From positions 620,001-684,000 of the forward strand of contig CAYUQJ010000001.1 of NCBI GenBank assembly GCA_964446955.1: DNA of 64,000 nt. Direction: 5' to 3'. The notes beneath the pieces are model-generated. The model did not search any database and was not told where the DNA came from. It saw only the letters and a program-made list of their open reading frames with translations. Of the stretch, positions 1-8,746 are shown piece after piece. The stretch comes from Leptolinea sp964446955. GTDB lineage: Bacteria > Chloroflexota > Anaerolineae > Anaerolineales > Anaerolineaceae. The translations under genes were made by a program, and so were the position numbers. The number at the start of each line of letters is the position of its first letter. Within the stretch, counting starts at the first letter, position 1.

Positions 1-1357
1 TTTTTCAACCCTCACCCAGCGTTTTCGTGAAATGGCTTTCGTCACCCGAGGTGTCCGCATTCATCTTTTGGACGAACGCTCATTTCGTGAAATGACGTTT
101 TACTTTGAAGGCGGAATTACATCTTTCGTTCGATATTTAAATCGTAATAGAGAAGGACTTCATCCTACTGTTTATGCAGAAAAGGAAATTGAGAACATAG
201 GTGTTGAGGTTGCCATTCAATACACCGATGCCTATTCTGAATCGGTCTATTCCTTTGCCAACACAATTAACACAATTGATGGTGGTACCCACCTTACAGG
301 GTTGCGGACCGCAACAACTCGTGTGATCAATGATTATGCCCGAAAGTCAGGGCTGCTAAAAGAAGCTGATGTCAATTTTACCGGGGATGATACACGGGAA
401 GGTATGACAGCCATTGTCAGCATCAAGCACCCCGATCCTCAATTTGAAAGCCAGACAAAAGTCAAATTGATGAATCCAGAAGTTCAGACTTTTGTTCAAC
501 AGGCAACCGTTGAGACTTTCTCAACCTTTCTTGACGAGAATCCATCGGCGGCAAAAGCCATCGTCCAAAAATGCCTTACTTCAGCCCGCGCACGAGATGC
601 GGCAAGAAAAGCCCGTGATCTTGTTATTCGTAAATCAGCTCTTGAAAGTCTTACTCTCCCTGGCAAATTAGCGGACTGTTCTGATAGAGATATCACCAAG
701 ACTGAGCTTTATATTGTAGAGGGTGATTCTGCCGGTGGTTCCGCCAAACAGGGACGAGACCGCCACTTTCAAGCAATATTACCTCTCAGAGGAAAAATTT
801 TAAATACAGAACGCGCAAGACTCGATAAAATCCTATCCAATAATGAGGTTAAGGCAATAATTTCGGCTCTTGGCACAGGAATTGGCGACAACTTCGATAC
901 AACCAACCTAAGATATGGAAAAATCATTCTGATGTCTGATGCGGATGTTGATGGTAGCCATATTCGAACCTTGCTGCTAACATTTTTCTTCCGTTATATG
1001 CAAAGATTGATTGAGGAAGAGCATCTATTCATTGCGCAGCCGCCACTATACCGGCTTGCCTACAAAGACAAAGTCCGGTACGCCTACACGGAACAAGAAA
1101 AAGACAAGGTCATTAAAGAATTCAGCGTCAATACTGATAAAGTTTCCATTCAGCGTTATAAAGGTCTCGGTGAGATGAATCCCCCTCAACTTTGGGAAAC
1201 AACAATGGACCCCGAAAAGCGCACACTATTGAAAGTCTCCATCGAAGATGGTGCTGCGGCTGACCGCACGTTTGACATGCTAATGGGCGAAGCAGTACCT
1301 CCGCGTAACAAGTTCATAACGACCCACGCAAAAGATGTTATGAACCTCGATATATAA
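1..1357 (+). CDS. gyrB: DNA gyrase subunit B, C-terminal part (5' truncated)
   Basis: This is the ATPase subunit of type IIA topoisomerase, which supercoils DNA with GyrA. The reading frame is open from base 2, so the start lies before the window; the visible part (about 450 residues) covers the end of the ATPase/transducer region, the Toprim domain and the tail. Toprim signatures are clear: EGDSAGGSAKQGRD with the catalytic Glu, PLRGKILN, and DADVDGSHIRTLLLTFF with the metal-binding DxD. The tail carries QRYKGLGEMNPPQLWETTM, typical of GyrB and ParE. GyrB rather than ParE is inferred from overall similarity; gyrA is not nearby. A strong hairpin terminator follows immediately. Confidence 0.93.
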   Translation, partial: FSTLTQRFREMAFVTRGVRIHLLDERSFREMTFYFEGGITSFVRYLNRNREGLHPTVYAEKEIENIGVEVAIQYTDAYSESVYSFANTINTIDGGTHLTGLRTATTRVINDYARKSGLLKEADVNFTGDDTREGMTAIVSIKHPDPQFESQTKVKLMNPEVQTFVQQATVETFSTFLDENPSAAKAIVQKCLTSARARDAARKARDLVIRKSALESLTLPGKLADCSDRDITKTELYIVEGDSAGGSAKQGRDRHFQAILPLRGKILNTERARLDKILSNNEVKAIISALGTGIGDNFDTTNLRYGKIILMSDADVDGSHIRTLLLTFFFRYMQRLIEEEHLFIAQPPLYRLAYKDKVRYAYTEQEKDKVIKEFSVNTDKVSIQRYKGLGEMNPPQLWETTMDPEKRTLLKVSIEDGAAADRTFDMLMGEAVPPRNKFITTHAKDVMNLDI

Positions 1358-1370
1358 TTCTAGCTTTCGA

Positions 1371-1406
1371 AAAACAGCTCCAGATTTTATTCTGGAGCTG
1401 TTTTTT
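1371..1406. terminator. Bidirectional intrinsic terminator between gyrB and the convergent membrane-protein gene
   Basis: A 10-bp perfect stem (1375-1384 with 1391-1400) has a six-base loop, flanked by AAAA on the left and TTTTTT on the right. It can therefore act in both directions. The right arm and half the loop lie inside the last codons of the minus-strand gene, whose stop is at 1389-1387. Confidence 0.85.
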
Positions 1407-2781
1407 CTTGGTTATTGTGCGTTACAATTTCCGCCAAAATAACAGGAAATAACCATACAAAAAGACGCATAAATGCTACAGAACCAAGCGTGTGACGAAT
1501 TAACCCTGCACTGTCAGCAAAGAATGTAGCGGTATAAAGTCCATATATCATTGCCACTATCCACATAATGAACCAAAACCATGGTTTGTTTTCTGTGGTG
1601 AATTTTTTCAATGCTGAAATAAGTATCAGCAATCCAGTCATTATGGGCAAACCAAATGCCACACTGGATAATGGATGAAAAATATCACCTATAGCAAACA
1701 TCATTTTCCGTTCGAGGGTTTGATAAACGAAATAAAAAGGTTGCACATTCTCAGAAAATGCATCCGATAATCTGCCAAAGAATTCTGTGATCATAAATCC
1801 AGGGTGATTAACCAGGAAAAGCAGGTATGTTTTCGATCCAGATTCTCGTACCCATTCCTTAGTCCAATCCTCTGGCATTCCATGATCTGTAAAAAATTTA
1901 AATCTGGCCGGGTAACCTCTTATCCAATCATAGAAAATGTCTGTCCAACCGTAAACCCACCTATTTGCTTCAAATGTATTTGAAAGATACCACCATGCCA
2001 GAAACCCAATCCATATCGTCAGGCCAGCCACCCACTTCCAGGGGACCTGTTTCCGAATAACCGGGACAATGAGAAAGAAAGCCAGGAAAACAAGAATTAT
2101 TAGAAGAGAATTTGCATTTGAATCTCTCATAAATGCCCATGTAGGAACAACCAATGCCCACAAAAAGAATAGTGCTTTCGTAACTGTGCCAATCGCTTGC
2201 TTTTCTTTAACTACTCGAAACGCTAATTCCAATGTCAATATTGACAAAACTGCAAATAGCGAAAAACTAAGCGATTCTGACATTAGTATAGAATCCCATT
2301 CGGCCATGGACGGGGAAAATGCGAATAAAACAATGATTAGTGCAGCTATTGGGCGTAAAGAATGATTCGATAACCGCCTGCATAATCCGATGACAAAAAT
2401 AGTCCAGGCCAGCATGGCAATAATGGCCTGCGCAACAACTACTTTACTGTAGTTTTCATCATAGGCTTTATGTCTGGTACCCACACCCGGAGCGGCAGGA
2501 TAACTTGTAGCTAATGGCTCTTCATATCCATCAGCTGGTTCGAATAAATTAAAGAATGCTGGATAGCTGGGCAACCTTCGTGATGTGAATGCTTCGCGGG
2601 TAAAAATCGAAATGTTCGCTTGACTGTAATAAGAGGAGGTATCGTTAGTAGCAATGGACAACCTCATGTCGTCATAAAAAACTAACCGGAACCATATACC
2701 TGCGACCAGTATTACACCAACCAGAATATTTGGAAAATTTTCTTTAACCCAGCCCATTGTTACTTTCCATGATTTATCCAT
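1387..2781 (-). CDS. Polytopic membrane protein, GT-C glycosyltransferase-like
   Basis: 464 residues with about ten hydrophobic segments. After the first membrane helix (residues about 17-35) comes a large extracytoplasmic loop with NDTSSYY and then PSYPAFF, a layout seen in GT-C fold glycosyltransferases, where an acidic residue in the first loop binds the metal or substrate. The stretch WDSILMSESLSFSLF resembles the second conserved loop/helix of such proteins. Substrate and acceptor cannot be told; a lipid-linked sugar donor would be usual. The start codon is preceded by AAAGGA about 17 bases upstream. A 45-codon ORF ends three bases before it, so the two may be co-transcribed. The family assignment is inference from pattern. 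Confidence 0.6.
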   Translation of the reverse strand: MDKSWKVTMGWVKENFPNILVGVILVAGIWFRLVFYDDMRLSIATNDTSSYYSQANISIFTREAFTSRRLPSYPAFFNLFEPADGYEEPLATSYPAAPGVGTRHKAYDENYSKVVVAQAIIAMLAWTIFVIGLCRRLSNHSLRPIAALIIVLFAFSPSMAEWDSILMSESLSFSLFAVLSILTLELAFRVVKEKQAIGTVTKALFFLWALVVPTWAFMRDSNANSLLIILVFLAFFLIVPVIRKQVPWKWVAGLTIWIGFLAWWYLSNTFEANRWVYGWTDIFYDWIRGYPARFKFFTDHGMPEDWTKEWVRESGSKTYLLFLVNHPGFMITEFFGRLSDAFSENVQPFYFVYQTLERKMMFAIGDIFHPLSSVAFGLPIMTGLLILISALKKFTTENKPWFWFIMWIVAMIYGLYTATFFADSAGLIRHTLGSVAFMRLFVWLFPVILAEIVTHNNQEKTAPE

Positions 2782-2784
2782 TGT

Positions 2785-2922
2785 TTAAATCTCTAATATC
2801 CTTTCAATCTTTTTTGAAGATACATGATTATTATTTCCAAAAAACTGTTCGACACTCTTATATATCTTCATAAGATTTTTCATATACGCAAATTCAACTT
2901 TAAGATCAATCATTATGACCAT
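2785..2922 (-). CDS. Possible small protein upstream of the GT-C-like gene
   Basis: A 45-codon ORF begins at an ATG that follows AAGGGAG with five bases between, which is a better ribosome binding site than most in the region. It ends three bases before the start of the membrane-protein gene. The product would be a charged peptide (MVIMIDLKVEF at its start, SSKKIERILEI at its end) without a signal peptide or obvious domain. I recognise no family. It could be a leader peptide, a translational coupling device or chance; a longer in-frame start at 3009 lacks a good ribosome site. Confidence 0.35.
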   Translation of the reverse strand: MVIMIDLKVEFAYMKNLMKIYKSVEQFFGNNNHVSSKKIERILEI

Positions 2923-3203
2923 GTATTCTCCCTTGAGGAATTTCAACTTATTTTCACGTTCATTCTTTATGAACGAACCTTCGAAAATCGATATTTTACA
3001 AAATTCCATTAGAGCTGCATTCTGTCGGCAATTTTACCAACTTGTGAACAAATCACAAACTTATCTCGACCAGAAAACTGTTTCTCAGGGAAACGGTTGT
3101 GAAATCTATATGGAAAATTCTTTTATAACCCTTTTTTAGTTGATTTCTATATGAATTTTTTAAATTGAAACATAATCCAAGATTTTCTTGAGGTGTGTTC
3201 AAT
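2923..3203. other. AT-rich intergenic stretch with one inverted repeat
   Basis: No convincing gene on either strand. It holds the 3' side of the SDR gene and the upstream region of the small ORF. A perfect 7-bp inverted repeat (CGTTCAT at 2957-2963, ATGAACG at 2969-2975, five-base spacer) lies about 20 bases before the small ORF's ribosome binding site and could be an operator or a short hairpin in its leader. Confidence 0.4.
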
Positions 3204-4037
3204 CTAATTACGGTGAATTTTGTTCCAAGAATTTATCGCAAGCTTATCAAGAATTACATAGGTGAAATCACCAAATAGTTGCTGCAACCTGTATATGATC
3301 TGATTTTGTACGCCCGGAAGAATTACCTTTTTCTTCTTCGCTATTCCCGAGACTATACATTCGGCAACTTTTTCCGGTGACATCAACCCGGCATTCCCAG
3401 CCAATTCTTTCGTAATCTGTGGTTTATATTTAGCCTCATAGGCTAATTGGTCAGTATCAGTATCTGGTGGATAAACAATGCATACATGAATACCCCTGGG
3501 GTTCATTTCATTTCTCAATGCTTCTGAGAATCCTCTTACAGCATATTTAGAACCGCTATATGCGGTGTATCCAAATATGCCAAGAAATCCACTGGATGAT
3601 GAAATATTTACAATTGTTCCTTTACTTTCCTTGATCATTGAGGGCAAAACTGCCTTTATAAGGTTTACAGTACCGAAATAATTGATATCCATCGTTTTAT
3701 GGAATAGCATATTAGATAAGTCAGTTATTTCCCCTGGATGAGCAAAACCTGCGGCGTTGATAAGTAAATCTGGTGATCCATTCTTCCCAATCCAGTGTGA
3801 AATCTCTCGGTTCAGATTCTCTTCATCAGTTACATCTACGGGTAATCCTGAAATTACTTGTTCATCAGTCAAGCGAGACTCTTTTATCTCATTTATTGAT
3901 TGTTGTATCCTATCCCAATTCCTCGCGACAATCGTAATATGGGCACCCTTTTTTGCGAGTAATTTCGCTGTTGATAGCCCAATTCCCTTTGATCCCCCTG
4001 AGATAAGAACTCTTGCGCCCTCAAAAGATTTATCCAT
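3204..4037 (-). CDS. SDR-family reductase, 3-ketodihydrosphingosine reductase-like
   Basis: 277 residues, classical short-chain dehydrogenase fold. The nucleotide site is SGGSKGIG (13-20), NAAG is at 94-97, and the catalytic set is Ser around 147-149, Tyr160 and Lys164 (YSGSK). The segment YPPDTDT at 189-195 is characteristic of eukaryotic and bacterial 3-ketosphinganine reductases (KDSR/FVT1 group), which reduce the product of serine palmitoyltransferase with NADPH. The C-terminal 40 residues are hydrophobic and basic and may contact the membrane. No serine palmitoyltransferase or ceramide synthase is in the window, so a sphingolipid role is inference; another ketone-bearing lipid is possible. 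It stands alone on the minus strand, divergent from nusA. Confidence 0.75.
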   Translation of the reverse strand: MDKSFEGARVLISGGSKGIGLSTAKLLAKKGAHITIVARNWDRIQQSINEIKESRLTDEQVISGLPVDVTDEENLNREISHWIGKNGSPDLLINAAGFAHPGEITDLSNMLFHKTMDINYFGTVNLIKAVLPSMIKESKGTIVNISSSSGFLGIFGYTAYSGSKYAVRGFSEALRNEMNPRGIHVCIVYPPDTDTDQLAYEAKYKPQITKELAGNAGLMSPEKVAECIVSGIAKKKKVILPGVQNQIIYRLQQLFGDFTYVILDKLAINSWNKIHRN

Positions 4038-4110
4038 ACCTATTTATTCTTTCTTCCTTGTTTCTAATTCCAATTTAATGCCCAAGTAGCGCAAGTATAC
4101 CTGAATCTAC

Positions 4111-4139
4111 TTGCATAAGCTCTTTCCCTATGCTAAAAT
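4111..4139 (+). promoter_or_regulatory. Sigma-70 promoter of the nusA operon
   Basis: TTGCAT at 4111-4116 and TAAAAT at 4134-4139 are separated by 17 bases, and the -10 box is preceded by TGC, an extended -10. Transcription would start near 4146, giving a leader of roughly 85 bases before nusA. Confidence 0.7.
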
Positions 4140-4170
4140 ATGTTCGCTGTTAGCTATTTTGTCGTCACTG

Positions 4171-4193
4171 AAAAGTGGGTTTCCCCCACTTTT
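4171..4193 (+). promoter_or_regulatory. Hairpin in the nusA leader, possible attenuator
   Basis: A perfect 9-bp stem, AAAAGTGGG (4171-4179) with CCCACTTTT (4185-4193), and a five-base loop. The tail after the stem is CTGTTTG, so the T-run is short and termination would be partial. Its place just after the promoter of the operon for a termination factor fits autoregulation by NusA, which is inference. Confidence 0.45.
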
Positions 4194-4230
4194 CTGTTTG
4201 TAACGGGTTTAACTCGGAGTTGGCTAGGAA

Positions 4231-6084
4231 ATGAAAAACGAATTCACATTGGCTTTCAATGAAGTAATAGAAGAAAAACAATTACCCAAAGAGATCATTC
4301 TTCAGGCGCTGGAGTCAGCCATGGTTTCAGCCTATCGAAGGGCGGTCAACGCTTCCAACGCTCAGATGGTTGAAGCAAAAATTGACCCTGATACCGGTCA
4401 AGTTACCATTTTTGCTGAAAAAGAGGTCGTTGACGAAACTCAAGATGACCGCACTGAAGTAACTCTTGAGAATGCCCGTATCGTAAACCCTGAGGCCGAA
4501 TTGGGTAGCATGGTAATGGTTGAATCAACCCCCAATGATTTTGGTCGGGTTGCCGCACAAACAGCCAGACAGGTGATCCAGCAGAGAATCCGTGATGCTG
4601 AACGTCAGTCACAATTAAGTTTTTACGAGAAACAACTGGGTGAAATTGTATCCGGTGTCGTTCAAGCAGTCGGTGCGCAAGGCTTAACCATTGGCTTGGA
4701 AATGAAAGCCGAAGGAACAATGCCCCGCAAGGAAATGATAGGCGGCGAGCGTTTTCGTATTCATGACCGTGTTCGGGCGTTGATCTCCGAAGTCAAAGAT
4801 TCACAACGCGGACCACAGATCATCTTATCTCGCACACATAGAAATTTCCTTCGTCGTTTATTGGAAAATGAGGTTCCCGAAATTTTCCATGGCGTAGTTG
4901 AAATTCGTTCAATCGCACGTGAACCCGGTCAACGGGCTAAAGTTGCCGTATCAGCAGCCCAAGCTGGTATTGATCCTGTTGGCGCTTGTGTTGGAATTCG
5001 CGGTGTTCGTATTCAGGCGATCGTCCGAGAATTACATGACGAGAAAATTGATGTTATTGAATGGAACAACGACCCGGCTGTCTATATTGCCAAGGCTATC
5101 TCACCTGCCCGGGTTAGTGGTGTTTACCTCAATGAACAATCTGAGAACGGAAAAACAGCTACTGTAGTTGTTCCAGAAGATCAGTTAAGCCTGGCGATTG
5201 GTCGTGATGGACAAAATGCCCGTTTGGCAGCGAAACTGACAGGCTGGCGGATTGACATCAAGAGCCTGCCGGAAGCAGCCAGTGACGCGCTGAACAAACT
5301 TTCTTCAGACGAAACGTATCTTCCACTTGCGGAATCAGAACAGGACACCATTCCTGTCATCGCGGCTATGCTGTCCAAGAAGGCAGATGGACGCCCCCTT
5401 CCTCCGGAAGATTACGACATGATGACGAAATTTGTTGATCGCGTTGAACGGCGTGCCATTGCTCGTATGCAGCCAGTTATTCAGATTGAAGAGGCTGTCG
5501 CGGTTGAAGTGTTGCAAGACATACCAACCGAGAAGTTGGAAATCAATATTTTGGATTCCGGCTTACCTGAACATGTAGCATACCTATTGCAGGAAGCAAA
5601 TATTCTTTCAGTTCGCGATCTGGCCTATACATTCCGCACATCGCCTGACAGTATCCTTAAACTTCAGGGGATTGGTCCACGTGCCATGCAGGAAATTAAC
5701 AATCTCATGGTCAGTTTGGAAACTCCTTCTATCGAAACAGCAGAAGTAATCATTGCAAGTGTTCCTGAAGAGGATCTCTCAACAGTGGAAACCGCATCAA
5801 CCCAGGAGGTTTCTCTCGAGTCACCTCTTGACCAGGTAGCTGCCACTGTTGTAGAAGAACCGGAAGAAGAAGTCAGTTTTGATGAGCTCTTTGCTTTGAA
5901 ATCTGACACATTAAAAGATATCGAACCGGCTGTCTTTGAAGATGAAGATATTGAAGATGTATCCAAGAAATCCGGTAAGAAAAAGAAACCAAAACATGTT
6001 GAAGTCACATATGATCCCGATCGTGACATGACTACTGTCGTCAAAAAGCATAAACGTGGCGGTGGTTGGGATTGGGAAGAATAA
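4231..6084 (+). CDS. nusA: Transcription termination/antitermination protein NusA, long form
   Basis: 617 residues against about 370 in Bacillus and 495 in E. coli. NusA binds RNA polymerase and controls pausing, termination and antitermination. Visible order: N-terminal polymerase-binding domain (about 1-125), S1 domain (about 137-205), two KH domains (about 218-350), a linker, and at about 431-500 a helix-hairpin-helix unit resembling the C-terminal domain of the RNA polymerase alpha subunit (ILSVRDL, LQGIGPRAMQEI). An acidic stretch (about 510-570) and a Lys-rich tail ending GGGWDWEE follow. The start has AGGAA just upstream. It leads the operon with rnpM 34 bases on; the usual upstream gene rimP is missing here. 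Confidence 0.95.
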   Translation: MKNEFTLAFNEVIEEKQLPKEIILQALESAMVSAYRRAVNASNAQMVEAKIDPDTGQVTIFAEKEVVDETQDDRTEVTLENARIVNPEAELGSMVMVESTPNDFGRVAAQTARQVIQQRIRDAERQSQLSFYEKQLGEIVSGVVQAVGAQGLTIGLEMKAEGTMPRKEMIGGERFRIHDRVRALISEVKDSQRGPQIILSRTHRNFLRRLLENEVPEIFHGVVEIRSIAREPGQRAKVAVSAAQAGIDPVGACVGIRGVRIQAIVRELHDEKIDVIEWNNDPAVYIAKAISPARVSGVYLNEQSENGKTATVVVPEDQLSLAIGRDGQNARLAAKLTGWRIDIKSLPEAASDALNKLSSDETYLPLAESEQDTIPVIAAMLSKKADGRPLPPEDYDMMTKFVDRVERRAIARMQPVIQIEEAVAVEVLQDIPTEKLEINILDSGLPEHVAYLLQEANILSVRDLAYTFRTSPDSILKLQGIGPRAMQEINNLMVSLETPSIETAEVIIASVPEEDLSTVETASTQEVSLESPLDQVAATVVEEPEEEVSFDELFALKSDTLKDIEPAVFEDEDIEDVSKKSGKKKKPKHVEVTYDPDRDMTTVVKKHKRGGGWDWEE

Positions 6085-6118
6085 AACTTCTTAGTTACAA
6101 AGAAAAAGAAAAGGAAAG

Positions 6119-6445
6119 GTGGCAAAAAAAACAGGTAGTCGTATTAGGCATATTCCCCAGCGTACGTGCGTAGGTTGCCGGCAGGTAATGGAAAAAAGAG
6201 CATTGATCCGCCTGGTTCGCACTGATGAGGGTATTGTTGTCGACCCGGGAGGAAGAATTCCAGGTCGAGGAGCATATCTGCACGAATACAGAGAATGCTG
6301 GGAAAAGGGGCTTAAAGGCTCACTTGCCAATGCATTAAAAATCGATTTGACCGAGAATGATATTGAACTTCTTCGTTCCTATATGGCTAAACTGCCAGAT
6401 GAATCGGAGAAACCTATTTTGAATGGAAACAAAGCGGATGAATAG
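6119..6445 (+). CDS. rnpM: YlxR-family RNA-binding protein (RnpM)
   Basis: 108 residues, GTG start seven bases after AAAGGAA. Family signatures are RTCVGCR near residue 17 and GRIPGRGAYL near 45, the core of the YlxR (DUF448) fold, a small RNA-binding protein encoded between nusA and infB in many bacteria. In B. subtilis the homologue binds RNase P RNA and lowers its activity, hence RnpM; transfer of that role is inference. A C-terminal extension of about 20 residues (PDESEKPILNGNKADE) goes past the usual fold. Confidence 0.9.
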   Translation: MAKKTGSRIRHIPQRTCVGCRQVMEKRALIRLVRTDEGIVVDPGGRIPGRGAYLHEYRECWEKGLKGSLANALKIDLTENDIELLRSYMAKLPDESEKPILNGNKADE

Positions 6446-6561
6446 ATACTAAATTTCCCGCTGACACCAATTCTCGCGTCATATTATTAAAAAAGTTCGG
6501 GCCCTGATTTCCAAACCAAGGGGGAAGGAAAAACAGGCTCGCGAAAAACTGGAGGTGCAGT

Positions 6562-8346
6562 ATGAGCGAGAATGGGCATAAAACAATTGAATTGGCTGGT
6601 AATGTTACAGTAAGAGATCTGGCCACAGCCACAAAAACCAGCCCTATACAGGTTATTAAAATATTGATGGCCAATGGTGTTATGGCAAATATCAACCAGA
6701 TGGTTGATTTTGACACGGCTGCTATTGTTGCTTCTGAACTTGGTTTTGAAGCGACTCTTGAGGTAGAAGAAGAAATTAAAGAAGTTGAATCGGGGGAAAT
6801 TCCTGTCTGGCGACAGATCATTTCCAACGAAGATCCCACGAAACTTGTCTCTCGCCCACCGGTAGTAACCATTTTGGGACACGTGGATCATGGAAAAACC
6901 ACGTTACTCGATTGCATCCGCCACAGCGAGGTTGCTGCCGGCGAAGCAGGTGGCATAACGCAACATATTGGTGCGTATCAAGTTGAACATAAAGGTAAGC
7001 TGATCACATTTCTTGATACACCTGGGCATGCTGCATTCACAGCCATGCGTGCCCGGGGAGCCCAGGGTGCCGACATTGTAATTCTGGTAGTGGCAGCCAA
7101 TGATGGCATTATGCCTCAAACACGTGAAGCAATTGCCCACGCGAAAGCCGCCCGTGTTCCTATTATTGTTGCCCTCAACAAAATTGACCGTCAGGACGCG
7201 AATCCTGATTTCGTGAAGAAACAACTTGCTGATGCAGGCCTTGTGCCGGATGAGTGGGATGGCGACACAATGGTTGTTCCCGTTTCTGCCAAGCAGAAAA
7301 CAGGAATCGACGATTTGTTAGAGGCAATTCTCCTTGTTTCTGAATCCATGGATATTAAAGCCAATCCTGCCAGCAATAAAGTAATTGGTACGATTATTGA
7401 GGCCGAACTCGATCATGGAAAAGGAGTAATGTCCACTCTTCTGGTCCAAAATGGCAGCCTTGAGGTTGGCGATGTAGTTCTTGCGGGAAAAGCCCTTGGC
7501 AAGATTCGTGCTATGTTTGATTTTCGCGGAAAAAAGATCCGCAAAGCAAGCCCCTCAACCCCTGTTCAGGTGATGGGATTATCGGATGTTCCGGAAGCAG
7601 GTGAATTATTCCAGGTGTTTTCGAGTGAAAAAGAAGCTCGCGCGATTGTTGAAGAAAGAAAAGCGCTACAATTGGAAAAATCTTCAAATGCGCCAAAAGC
7701 ATCTCTCGAATCTCTTTTTAACCGTATTCAGGCTGGTGAAACAAAAGAACTTCGGTTGATCGTAAAAGCTGACGTTCAGGGTTCACTGGAACCAATAAAT
7801 ATTGCACTGGGTGAAATAGAAAAAGGTGATGTCAACATCAATGTACTCTATTCAGAAACCGGAGATATTGGCGAAAATGATGTTAACCTTGCTGTTGCCT
7901 CCAAAGCAATTATCTTAGGTTTCAATGTTCAAGCTGATAATGCAGCAAAACGGCTGGCTGAAATGGAGGGCGTTTCAATCCGTCTGTATCAAATTATTTA
8001 CAGATTAACCGAAGACATTGAAAAAGCACTAAAAGGGATGCTTGAACCTGAATTCAAAGAGATTCAGATTGGAAAAGCAGAAGTCATAACTGTCTTCAAG
8101 ATCTCAAAACTGGGGAATATTGCCGGATGCCGTGTAATTTCTAATGAGATTCGTAGAAATGGGAAAATCCGTGTTATCCGCAACGGTGAGAAAGTTTTTG
8201 AGGGAGAAATCTCTTCCCTGAAACATGAGAAGGATGATGTAAAAGAAGTCCGTCAAGGATTTGACTGTGGTATATCATTAAAAAACTTCGAGAGCTTTTC
8301 CAAAGGTGATATCCTGGAATGCTTTACACTGGAAAAATCCGGCTAA
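6562..8346 (+). CDS. infB: Translation initiation factor IF-2
   Basis: 594 residues, a compact IF-2 without the long charged N-terminal extension of enterobacteria. This GTPase places fMet-tRNA on the 30S subunit and promotes subunit joining. It shows an IF2_N-like domain (about 13-65), the GTPase domain with GHVDHGKTT (about 105-113), DTPGHAAF and NKID, then domains II-IV with the C-terminal fMet-tRNA binding region. GGAGGTGCAGT precedes the ATG. It follows rnpM by 116 bases and precedes rbfA by 28. Confidence 0.97.
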   Translation: MSENGHKTIELAGNVTVRDLATATKTSPIQVIKILMANGVMANINQMVDFDTAAIVASELGFEATLEVEEEIKEVESGEIPVWRQIISNEDPTKLVSRPPVVTILGHVDHGKTTLLDCIRHSEVAAGEAGGITQHIGAYQVEHKGKLITFLDTPGHAAFTAMRARGAQGADIVILVVAANDGIMPQTREAIAHAKAARVPIIVALNKIDRQDANPDFVKKQLADAGLVPDEWDGDTMVVPVSAKQKTGIDDLLEAILLVSESMDIKANPASNKVIGTIIEAELDHGKGVMSTLLVQNGSLEVGDVVLAGKALGKIRAMFDFRGKKIRKASPSTPVQVMGLSDVPEAGELFQVFSSEKEARAIVEERKALQLEKSSNAPKASLESLFNRIQAGETKELRLIVKADVQGSLEPINIALGEIEKGDVNINVLYSETGDIGENDVNLAVASKAIILGFNVQADNAAKRLAEMEGVSIRLYQIIYRLTEDIEKALKGMLEPEFKEIQIGKAEVITVFKISKLGNIAGCRVISNEIRRNGKIRVIRNGEKVFEGEISSLKHEKDDVKEVRQGFDCGISLKNFESFSKGDILECFTLEKSG

Positions 8347-8374
8347 TCAGGTATTTACAGAAAGAGCGTTTACT

Positions 8375-8746
8375 ATGCCTTCAAGCATGCGTCTCCAACG
8401 GATTGCTGATCGCATCCGTCAGGAGTTATCTGAAATGGTTATTAAAGAAATAGCTGATCCACGACTTGATGGAATTTCCATCACTGATGTAAAAGTGGAT
8501 CGCGAACTAGCCTATGCTGATATTTTCGTATCAGCCATCGAAGGATCAAGTAGATCAAAAGAAGTGATCAATGGACTGGAGCACGCTTCCGGTTTTATTC
8601 GTAAATCACTTTCTGATCGTATTGAACTACGTGTCTTCCCACGATTGAGATATCATTGGGATCCAACGCCTGAACGTGCTGACCATATAGAAACATTGCT
8701 TGCATCCATCCGTGATGAAAAGAAGACTACCCCAAAAGATGACTAG
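8375..8746 (+). CDS. rbfA: Ribosome-binding factor A
   Basis: 123 residues. RbfA helps mature the 16S rRNA 5' end and matters in cold adaptation. The fold's hallmarks are visible: RLQRIADRIRQELSEMV at the start, DPRLDGISITDVKV, and the C-terminal LRVFPRLRYHWD with two acidic residues near the end. I chose the ATG at 8375 because the N-terminus then matches the family; an upstream ATG at 8306 lies inside infB. The last codons overlap the start of nrnA, as expected in a tight operon. Confidence 0.93.
   Translation: MPSSMRLQRIADRIRQELSEMVIKEIADPRLDGISITDVKVDRELAYADIFVSAIEGSSRSKEVINGLEHASGFIRKSLSDRIELRVFPRLRYHWDPTPERADHIETLLASIRDEKKTTPKDD

Noticed and set aside
2824..3139. Two plus-strand ORFs in the 2.8-3.1 kb spacer
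   Set aside because: Composition and lack of ribosome sites argue against them; the minus-strand small ORF in the same place has the better start signal.
5664..6125. 153-codon minus-strand ORF opposite the end of nusA
   Set aside because: Ser/Thr-rich shadow of the acidic NusA tail; no ribosome site.
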